Positions 45,585 through 54,710 of a stretch of DNA of 64,000 nucleotides are shown piece by piece (position 1 is the stretch's first letter; each line of letters starts with the position of its first letter). A program made the position numbers and the translations under genes. Below the pieces are notes generated by a model. It was not told where the DNA came from. It did not search any database and saw only the letters and a program-made list of their open reading frames with translations. Source of the DNA: Isoetes taiwanensis (taxonomy: Eukaryota; Streptophyta; Lycopodiopsida; Isoetales; Isoetaceae); assembly GCA_021234155.1 (NCBI GenBank), contig JAJEKV010000026.1:18582167-18646166 (forward strand), written 5' to 3'.

Positions 45585-46600
45585 GCTCGATCCGGCCGGC
45601 ATACGGCTGGTTCGGGAGTATAGTCTTGGGATGAGAACGACTTTCGTGGCTAAGAAATATGAAGGCGACAGTGTTTAGCGGAGCACAAAGCGCCAAAGAA
45701 GCACAGAATTTTCTAAATTTGCAGTCGAGGAGAATGAGGGGCTTTTAAAGGGTTATGGACCTCTCTTGGGGAAGACAAGTGTCGTGCATGTAAAAGCGCT
45801 TGCCTTTTGAAATAAAATGGACCGTTGATGGGTTCGGCGTGAGGAATTAATTGTGGACCTTAATAATAAGTGTTGCGGAGTTTTTGAATTTCAAATCTGT
45901 CATTTAAAGCCCGCCCAAAATTAATTCGAGTCATGCACGTGTCGCACGTGCTTTAGGCGGGAACTTGTGTTTCAAAGTTCCGGGACGGACACATTATTTC
46001 GAAATTAGGTGGGACATTTAACTTTAAAAATTGGGGAAATTACATTCAAATTTTGGGGGAATTCATGTTTAAATGTAAATGCGCTTCAAAACTGTTGTTT
46101 TTACGGCGATTGCCTTGTTTGGCTACTATCTTTTCTACAAGGCATAAAACATCTTCAGCGATTCATATTCATGGCCACGAGATCTCCAAAGGTTTGTCTT
46201 TGCTCCACAGTTAAATTCGCCATACCTCGATGTGTAATTCTTTTGCAAATGTGATGTGACCCGATTTTATCAATCACGCCTTTCCATTCCGCGGTTTGTT
46301 CATTCGCACCTCTTCAAGCGCTGTTCATTCACACCTTTCCATTCACGCCTTTTCGATGGCTTGACCCTTGATTTACTCCTCCTCATTCACCTGGTTACTG
46401 TCACATTTACATAAACTCTAAATTTCGATGCAGTCCGCCCTTTTCCTAAAATTGTCATGCAGGATTTGTGTGCCTGCTATTTTCTCCATTGACCCTTGTT
46501 TGTAGTCAGGCCCTTCCAATGCTCGATTGTATTTGTTTTGGGAGCTCAATGATAAATTCCAGTTAGTGTCTGCCTCCTTAGTTCTCTTAGTGTCTATGTG
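45585..46600. other. No gene seen
   Basis: Mixed-composition DNA with no frame above 81 codons and no recognisable motif. It includes pyrimidine-rich direct repeats of TTCATTC and CACCTTTCCATTC near 46280-46350. Confidence 0.35.
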
Positions 46601-46604
46601 TAGG

Positions 46605-47153
46605 TGACCAGGTAGGTGAAACTGCCCGGGTGGGCAAACTGTATCTCGAAGGTGTTTTATCTTGGTGACAACTAAATTGGGCGGGCGCCGAGTCTCTGCC
46701 TACTTCACAGGTCTTTAACCACCACGAACAAATTGGGCGGGCGCCCAATTTGTGCGCGGATATGTCCTGCTCAGACCGACAACCTTCTTTTGTACCCATT
46801 GTGAGACTGACTGCATCAATAATACCCTTATATAAGCGCCTGATTCGGTTCAAATTGGGCGGCCGCCCAATTTGCAACAATGGGACAAATTGGGCGGTCG
46901 CCCATATTGTCCCTTTCTGTAGATGACCAGATAGGTGAAACTGTCCGGGTGGGCCAGCTGTATCTCGAATGTGTTTTCTCTTGGTGACAGCTAAATTGGG
47001 CGGACGACGAGTGTGTGCCTACTTTACAGCTCCTCTACCACCACGAACAAATTGGTGGCCCAATTTGTCTTGTGGATATAACCTCTTGAGTGAGAACCTT
47101 CTTTTCTACCCATTGTGAGACTTACTGCATCCAATACTAACCTTATACAAGGG
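46605..47153. repeat. Tandem duplication of a palindrome-plus-promoter unit
   Basis: The unit at 46605-46836 recurs at 46921-47153. Both run from GACCAG-TAGGTGAAACTG through GGTGACA-CTAAATTGGGCG and CCACCACGAACAAATTGG to ACCTTCTTTT and CCCATTGTGAGACT. The first keeps the palindrome AAATTGGGCGG/GCGCCCAATTT (46730-46751) and an intact promoter; the second has a shortened palindrome (47049-47066) and a decayed TATA box. Between them, 46852-46873 is a perfect 22-bp palindrome with arms AAATTGGGCGG and CCGCCCAATTT. Confidence 0.88.
46814..46836 (+). promoter_or_regulatory. Block 2 type core promoter, plus strand
   Basis: CATCAATAAT (46814-46823), ACCC, TTATATAAG (46828-46836), the same arrangement as at 40130 and, inverted, at 39498. 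It points towards the DUF7869-like gene at 47.3 kb. The duplicated copy at 47131-47150 reads CATCCAATACTAACC and TTATACAAG and is probably inactive. Confidence 0.65.
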
Positions 47154-47249
47154 GAATCTAAAGACCTCATATGTAAAAAAGGGCACCCGCCCAATTTTAT
47201 TGTCCTTGTAACCATTGAATGGGAGTCCCCCCAGGTCATTTGCATTGCT

Positions 47250-50200
47250 TTCTCGTCTTCCTTACTCGATTTTAACACTACTGAAATCCTTGTGCAGGTT
47301 GTGTATCTCTTCCTTAATGAACATCTAGTAGCAAAGGGAGTTGTGGGGCAAATGACACAATGCCACTTCAAGGAGATATCGAAAGGACTACTGAGCGTAG
47401 GTGTGGAGGAAGTGTTGAAGGCCACCATACCCTTCCACGGCCAACTCGGATGCAACCACAATAGCAGAAGCCAGGGGCTCATTCGTTCTGTGGAGAAGTG
47501 AAGATGCTCGTGAGTCGTCTGCTAATGACGTCCCCAGCAAAAGACAGCGGACAACGGTGGGGAAGGAGACACAACCGCTGACAAGATATACCCTTCTTGA
47601 AAAGGATTGTGAGATATGGCACTCATGCGACTCCATTATTGCCGGAAAGGGATTCATATCTTTCACTGGCCCCGATGATGCAGTTTGTGACCAGTTTCTG
47701 GGTTTCAAGTTTGTGGGAGTATCTGTAACTGAAGGTTTCCCTCCCCTTTCTGAAGTGAACATCCGTTGCCAGGGTTGCTTGCAGGTGCCGAAGCCGGGGA
47801 TGCTCGTGAGATGGAGCAATGACCTCGTCTGTGTTGACGGAGTAAAGGTCTCGGAGATATTGACCGCAACACCGCAACAGGAAGCAGATATTGTGTCCAG
47901 CCAGGGGAGCTCAGAGCATCAGAAGCACCCAAATTATGAGAAACGACATTACACTTTTCATTCCCGACAACCCAGGAAGGTTGTTAGGCCACCAAAGCTT
48001 GCTCGTCTCACCACTCAGAATGCTATCCTCATTTACAGGAGGACCTTGTGTTGCAAGAATAGGTGTTGTGTCAGGTTCTCTAGGAATCAAGTTGTTAACA
48101 TGCGAAAGGAATTCCTTGCCATGAAATCAAGTGATAGGGTTACTTTTGTTTATGACATGTTCGCCAACAACATGAAAGGTCGAAGAGTGGGACGACTGGT
48201 GCTGCAGGGGAATCTCGTTTGCGAAAGGGCGTGGTACCTTGGTCTCGGGATCTCAAAGTCGGCGTATCTGAAATGGAAGGCCCAATTTCTTGAGGGTGCA
48301 CGCAAGGCCGAACATGGTAACTGTGGCACCTTGAATGGCATGTGAGGCCGTGTTTTCCATGTTCGTGAGGGAGAAGCGGTGAATCCTTGCCCCAACCGTG
48401 AGCGGGGAGAAACGAGGAGGGGATAAGAGAGAATGTCAGGAAGTTGCCTGCAATGTTTACGAAGTCCAGCATTCTAGAAGAGGTTAATGCAGAGGTTGTG
48501 GCATTGACTGGCAAGAAGGTATCACCGACAGGTTTTCATAGAACGTGGAGGCGGAGTTTCCGGGACGTCGAAGATCATAAAAGAAAATTGCATTCTCCAA
48601 ATGCGATACATGTGAGGTGATCCGCACGGGTTATCGAAGACCAAAGATGAAGGAGAGGAGGATGTTGCATGATGAAAGAAGAGCGATAGACCGGAGCAGG
48701 CCTCGCGGTCGCACATTACGATCTGGTCGTGGAGATTATACTCCCACAGGTATCCCGGCCAATATCTTTGTATTATTCACGACAAAATGGATCAAGCCAA
48801 AACAATGATTCCAAAATTGCAACAATCTGTAAAGTCTCTCTGGAGACTTGACAAGCTGAAAACGACATTGACTGGTGCATTGACTCATGGTCATGGGAAT
48901 GGATCTTATGGAAACTTTGCCCTGGACTTATGGCCAGATGACTCTAACTTCCATGTAGGTTCTTTGAATAGCATCTTGAAGAGATTAGAGATGGGGCACG
49001 AGTATGCAGGAGGCCACCTGTCAGTGCCTGAATCATCTGCTCCAAAATGGGTCTCCTCATTGCGAGACACAACGGCCTTGGAGTCAAAGTTGTCACTATC
49101 CAATACCAAAGATACGATAATTTGCCACCCGCGCACAGGGGACCATCATTGAAGCCTACGCCCAAGATACTTTATTTGCAGCTGGACAACGCATCTCGAC
49201 AAACAAGAATAGGTATGTCTTCTCCTATCTTTCTTACCTAGTATATCTTGGTGTGTTTGAAGAGATTGAGCTAGGGTTCATGATGCCCGGTCACACACAT
49301 GATGATATCGATGCCTTGTTTGGTAACTTCTCTACATCTTTAAAGAAGGCAGAGGTGCTCACAATGCAGAACCTCTTGTATGAATTCCACAAATGCAACT
49401 TGAATACACCCGTGCAATATGTTGTTGACAAAGTTCGGATTGGAAGGGTTTTATAGAAGGCTACATACCAGATGGGGATGATAGATTGACAAAGTCATAC
49501 CACCCCTCTAACTTTCAGATTCGCTATGAATGGTGATTGGCGATCATGTATTACAAAACTAGACCCACTTACCGGATTGGTTGCCCTTTGGTGGAATAAA
49601 GATGTGGAAAGAAAAGAGGGCGGGGAAGCCCATGATGCAGTTGGATATCCTAAGGCGCTTCCTCCCAAGAAATCGGTGAAGGACCTTGGCGCTGAAACAA
49701 TATCCACAAGCATATATTGCATTGGGTTGCTTGTTCAACGCCTAACAAAGGTGCTCTTAAGCGCCAACTACCGCACGGTTCACGGCCCGCGATTGAATAT
49801 TGGATGAAACTCTTGCAAGAACTTCGGGAACATCAGCAGTGATGAAGGCACTTATAATGACTTCGGCCATGTACTAGGCAAGCACAAGCTCCACCTCATG
49901 TAGTCTGTAGTGGTAGAGCCAATTGCTACTATCACTCCTCCTTATGTCGGCCCTGGAAGGACAAACTGGCCGGAATTCAACCCATACAAAGATTTGAAGA
50001 AAGGTATGTTTATTATGGCGCATACGATGATGTGTTGTGCCCAACTTGGGTGGGCCTAGCTACTGAGGACCCACAAATGGATGATAAGAAGGAGAACTTT
50101 GAGACTATTCTGGTGACTTGGTGGGAGCCAATCCCAGTGAGGAACCAAGTCTACCCAGCTAATTATGCCAATTGTTGGAAGAAGAGATGGAGGCCAACGA

Positions 50201-50337
50201 CTGCAAGTGACCGCATAGAAGTGGAGACTATCGACTACGCTTGGGAGCCATCAAACAAGAAGAAGATACCTAATACTATTAAGATACCCGTGCATGCTGC
50301 TGAGGCATATGCAGCACTCGCAGGGGATGTCAACTAG
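47250..50337 (+). pseudogene. DUF7869-like transposon protein, copy 2, degraded
   Basis: Same family as 26430-29456 but a different lineage. The N-terminal piece (to 47501) includes MTQCHFKEISKGLL. After a frame change comes a basic cluster, VPSKRQRTTVGKE, then the long frame 47557-48345 with FISFTGPDDAVCDQFLGFKF. Its end, CCKNRCCVRFSRNQVVNMRK to GISKSAYLKWKAQFLEGARK, matches the conserved part before the core. After broken sequence at 48360-48780 the core follows: IHDKMDQAKTMIPKLQQS, FALDLWPDDSNFHVGSLNSI, LYLQLDNASRQ and, at 49253, FEEIELGFMMPGHTHDDIDA. The C-terminal part is WWEPIPVRNQVYPANYANCW to AAEAYAALAGDVN, stop at 50337. About five frame changes separate the pieces. Duplicated block 2 promoter units lie directly upstream, which ties the gene to that block. 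Confidence 0.75.
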
Positions 50338-50427
50338 TGTATGAAAATGAGTCATTCATCCAAGTGTACTAAAAAATGGTCCATAAATTCAGGTATTGTC
50401 CATAATTAATGAAATTGTGCTTTAAAG

Positions 50428-51204
50428 GGTAGTACCCTAGGGTACAACCTTGTGAACCATTATATTGCACATGTTAAAGCAACATGTGAATATAATCCCT
50501 TCTTGCCACGTGGCAATGACCCATTGACCAAAAGGGACCAGCCCTAAATTCGTGGGGATAAAGGGGCATAAACCCTAAAAGGGAAACCCTTTCAGTTCTC
50601 AGCCCCTGAGTCTCGGATTGGAGCAGCAGAGGATGCATTTCCGCCTGAACGGGAGCATAGAAGTCGGATCTCCCAGGTTGCAGCTCGATCCAAGATCAAC
50701 AGACCCGAGATCGGCAGCATGGACGCTTTCAGAGGAGTGGGAGCCAGCCAAGATGCGGGTGGGTGGTTGATTCAATAGGTAGATCCGAGTTATCAGGCCT
50801 CTTTCAGTAGGTTTAGTATCCATTCTTAGCTATAGGCGACCCCTACAGCATAAGAATGATAAACACTAACAAAGGAACCTAATCATGTATGATTAGGTAG
50901 ATTAGAATAGATGTATTCTATTATTTCAGTTCTGTTGTGTTGATGTTTTGACATTCTATCGCCCACTCTTGTGTATTGGGAAGGGGGTAGAGACCCGTGA
51001 GCCCAAGTAGATGGATGATCCTAGTTTTAGCCCATTAATTCCTAATTAATGCGCCCCGTGCATAGAGCCCCCTTTGGTTGTGGGTGGAGGGATCCGACCG
51101 GCTGATAAGGAAGAACATGTCCCTACACGATGACCCCCCTCGGTGTGTAAGGCCCACCGGGGTCTCCGCGGGGCTAGGCTTAATGGCTTGTCACCGCATG
51201 TGGC
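50428..51204 (+). mobile_element. LTR fragment, inverted relative to 1320-2162
   Basis: From GGGTAGTACCCTAGGGTACA to GGGGCTAGGCTTAATGGCTT this segment is the inverse of 2067-1315, with small indels. The LTR's own start (TGTGACG) is missing: the fragment begins 90 bp after the DUF7869-like stop codon, leaving only AT-rich 3' flank between them. It is cut on the right by the dispersed repeat at 51206. The two copies are in opposite orientation and about 48 kb apart, so they are not the two ends of one element. Confidence 0.8.
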
Positions 51205-51205
51205 T

Positions 51206-52218
51206 AAGGCATGAGCTCGACACTCGTGGGGTGATGCGTCACCTTCCAGTGAGTTGAAGTCGAATAAGAGCAGTGGCTCTCTAGCCGCCTGTGAAGGGCA
51301 TGGATGCTTCTGGAGGGGAGGTGACTTCCTTCCTGCCTCATCGGGGCTGGGGAGATGCAACCCAGTAGTAGTAGCCCCTCTGGCTATTCACCCGGCAGGC
51401 TACGGTTAGGTCCCAAAGCTTTTCAACCTATTCTGCAAAGTGTGCACGGGAGGGGCGGATGGAGTGGACTACCCAACGGCCATGTTCCTATGCCAGCCAA
51501 ATCCATTTGCCATGAATTCTGTCTGCATTGTTATCCGGAGGGGTGAAAGCAAGCTAGGGTGTACCATCTAAAGTTCTTTTTAGGGAGTGCGAAACTACCC
51601 AAAAAAGTACCTAACACTGGGTACTGGGAACTTCCATAAATGCCTCATAAACAATAAGTTTAAGAGTTGGTTCATTAATTTTAGTCTCTAATAGTATTGG
51701 TATCCTCTAATACTATAGATTGACATGTTATTGACCTTCAATTCAAAAGTTTTGGATTGATTTTAATGGGAAGAAAGAACAGAAAGTACCAGTTTTAAAA
51801 GTACCCAGTGAAGGTACTTTTGAGGGTTCCAAAAGTGGTACACCGTAGCATGCTTTCACCCGGAGACCCAAGCCGTCAGTCTTTCCCCATGAGTCTGAGC
51901 CTGGGTAGGATCTTCCCCATGTTATGTTGATGTACTGATGTGTTGTTGCAGCTACTGTGATATGGTGGACCACCCTTCGAGGTGGGTATGTTATTGTTGA
52001 TTGATGTCATGTGCTCATGTTTGCTTACGCTTCCGCAGCTAGGACGATCCCGAGGGAGACGGGATGAATGACACGTCCATTCTTCCCCGTCGGGCTCTTG
52101 GCCACCATCAAGGGCCCGATGTTAGGTGGACGGCCTCATGTCAGCGAGCAGATGCTGGTTTGAGGGATGATCTCCAGTTTGTATACGATCGGGGCATCGT
52201 ATATGAGCTGGGGCCGTC
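51206..52218. repeat. Dispersed 0.68-kb repeat, copy 2 (with MITE)
   Basis: This is the second copy of 16488-17162, interrupted at 51541-51861 by a MITE. It also contains a few extra bases near the acceptor-like TTTGCTTACGCTTCCGCAG (52020-52038). After the acceptor a frame encodes RDDLQFVYDRGIVYELGP, which is better preserved than in copy 1. Confidence 0.85.
51541..51861. mobile_element. 321-bp MITE with GGGTGAAAGC termini
   Basis: Left end GGGTGAAAGCAAGCTAGGG and TGTACCA; right end TGGTACACCGTAGCATGCTT and TCACCC. The inverted repeats match over about 26 bp with two mismatches. GGAG (or CGGAG) flanks both sides, and the uninterrupted copy of the host repeat at 16815 has it once, so the insertion and its 4- or 5-bp target duplication are demonstrated inside the window. 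I cannot assign it to a superfamily with certainty. A related terminus lies at 11784. Confidence 0.9.
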
Positions 52219-52510
52219 ACATAGATTTAGCTTTTTATTGCTTCAGAGTAAATGTACTTGAAGATTTCTTCATTGTAATTGCATGTGATCTTGATCACTC
52301 CTCTTTTACCTATGTACATCTTTTGCTTCATAAATGGTTTCCAAATTTTTTCCTTACATTTACATATGACATGATGGGATGCATATGGAACTCTAATTAC
52401 ATCTACTTTGTAGTCTTTTCTTTACATTTACAGGTATTCTTATGTTCTGATTACATCTGCTTATATTTCAAGATCTTAGGGTGATTTTGTTGCATGTCAT
52501 TGTTATGATA
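52219..52510. other. No gene seen
   Basis: AT-rich spacer between the dispersed repeat and the first Helitron of the right-hand cluster. Confidence 0.4.
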
Positions 52511-52674
52511 CTAGTTAGGGTGCCCAGCGTTGCTGGGCATAAGCTAAAAACATGTAAATGATAAGCCAGCAATGTTGTTATGTTTAAATTAGTTATATGC
52601 TTCTATGTCTCTATTTAGGTTCAATTAGTTATCTGCATCTATGCCTCTATTCAGAACCCAATTATGCTATTGAG

Positions 52675-52800
52675 ATATTCTTTAGAAGAACCTTCTTAGG
52701 TCCTCAAATGTATCCTAGACAATAGCAACATTCTTGAAATATTCTTTAGAAGAACCTTCTTAGGTCTTCAAATGTATGCTAGACAATAGCAACATTCTCT
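52675..52800. repeat. Tandem duplication, period 64 bp
   Basis: ATATTCTTTAGAAGAACCTT through ATGTAT-CTAGACAATAGC occurs at 52675 and again at 52739 with two substitutions. It lies inside the Helitron. Confidence 0.85.
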
Positions 52801-53153
52801 TTTGGTTAAGTCTCAACCGTACTATTATAGTCATGTTACTATTTTAGTCTATTTGGGTTATGGCAACTTACAATTATGCATTGGGTTATCATGAGAATGT
52901 TGCATAGGAGCAAATATTCATTTTTTCTTTAAATCTAACAATAGACTATTGTTTTAAGCAAATTCCAATTGTAAATTTGATAAAAGGAGCCAAAAACTAA
53001 ATACAAATTTCTACTATCTAAGGGAAAAATGTCTTCAAATATATGCTTCAATTCCTAGTGGCAAATGCTTCAATTCTTAAATGAAAATGTTCAAAGTTCT
53101 TTAATTCTTGATGTGTGACATCAAGTACTCAAGATCTGGAAAAATGGCGCATT

Positions 53154-53319
53154 AGGTCATGTGTTTTCACCATATAACTTAAGAGATTATAAATTCCAAG
53201 AGGAGATGCTTTTTTACAGTTAGTTGTTCATAATGCAGGTCATGTGTTTTCACCATATAACTTAAGAGATTATAAATTCCAAGAGGAGATGCTTTTTTAC
53301 AGTTAGTTGTTCATCATGT
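53154..53319. repeat. Perfect tandem duplication, period 83 bp
   Basis: AGGTCATGTGTTTTCACCAT through TTTTTTACAGTTAGTTGTTC at 53154 is repeated without visible difference from 53237, so the duplication is recent. Confidence 0.9.
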
Positions 53320-54568
53320 TATGAACCTTACGAAGCCGCAGAATGTTGTATAATGTGTGAACATGCCTTTAATTCCATTATAAGCATTTTTCCCAAATCA
53401 CATAACCAGGTCTTCTTTTGAGTAGCTGATGGTATGGATGTTAAGAATGCAAGAAAAATGTAAAAAGGCCATGTGGAAAATGCCATCACCATGGCCAGTC
53501 CGCATAGACCAAAATTGGACCAACAAATTTCCTAATAAAATATTCAAGGTAATGGGAAACAAAGGCATAAGCCAATTCTGTTGCTGGCAACCAAACAACT
53601 CAATTATGAATTCATTAGTCTCGCAAAATATTCCCGAGAATGCACCGACTACAAAATGAGTTTGCTAAAATTCTTTCTGCCAAGCACAATTCAACTTTCT
53701 CTATGTGCAGCAGAATTTAAGCTTGTGCTTTAGTAGACTGCTTTTCTTTCGTCGTTTGTATCCTCAATACCTTTTTCACGATTCTTTGTTCTTCGACCAA
53801 GAAAGCTCTAATGATACTGCAGAAGCAAGCGGGTCTAATTCCAAAAAAATCGAAGTCCCCACAGACCAAAGCACCCAGAGATCACTCACCCTTCTCCCTT
53901 CTCTCACTACACCACCAGACGTCTCTCCCCATATGCCCTATTGACAGTCCTCTTATGCCTTTGAAGATAGGTCTCTCTATATTGTAGAGATCTCAAATGA
54001 ACCTGAAATACCCATTCAACAACTTAGAAAAGTTCTGAATAGCAATGATTCTGGAGAAAAACTAAACACAAAGGTGCAAAGAATTTGAATATGGATAATC
54101 TAGAAATCTATAAAACATTCCAGAAGGATAGAAATCACACCCCCTCAAGTGGTCTTTTTGTAATAGCGCATTGGGGTCCCGTAGCAACCTTCTTTGTAGT
54201 TTGAAACACCAATACTCCTACGCATTCAAATAGCAGCATTGTGAAGATGAGTTCCGCAAGGCCTAAATCCCAAACAAAAAACAAAGAATCTAGATTTCAC
54301 AGAAAAAAAACTTACCAGGTGTCTTCACAACCTGGATCTTATTGGTTTACCTCCTCTGAATTATAAGATCAACACAGGACGGCAGTAGCCAGGTCACCAA
54401 AAAGCCCTTCTTGATCATCTTCAAAAAGAACAAAGAAGATAATGCAAGGACACCTGCTCTAATCTGTTAGAAAACAGGAGAAAAAAAAACATAAGTCATG
54501 ATGAATGAAATGAATGCTAAACATTTTGAATGGCTGTATAAAAAATTGCAAGGAATCCAAGTTCTTAC

Positions 54569-54710
54569 CTCGCTAATACCTTGAATCTAAAGTGCCGCTC
54601 CGACCATCCTAACACATATAATTGATGTCAAAGGAGACAAATATGTAACAGGTTCTATGATCCATAGCCGTCCTAGCATGGCAAATCGGCATCCTGAAGG
54701 ATCAAAAACC
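54569..54710 (-). other. Captured exon-like segment in the Helitron
   Basis: On the minus strand the segment is bounded by a polypyrimidine-type acceptor (TTTGTATTTGGGCAG) and a good donor (GAG/GTAAGAAC). One frame reads VFDPSGCRFAMLGRLWIIEP, then SPLTSIICVRMVGAAL and a stop. Upstream, 54837-55001 is another protein-like stretch (WFASLETAYLYFQLVEASFL) ending at a weak donor. Further upstream, about 55206-55430, is a third (LIEGYGDKMRSQISSNEELQ) after the acceptor TTGCAG. I cannot name the parent gene or show that the pieces come from one gene. Confidence 0.4.

Noticed and set aside
47557-48345. 262-codon frame as an independent gene
   Set aside because: Its C-terminal half matches the conserved region preceding the DUF7869-like core, so it is one piece of that broken gene.
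1320-51204. The two large LTR fragments as the ends of a single 50-kb retroelement
   Set aside because: They are in inverted, not direct, orientation, and other complete elements lie between them.
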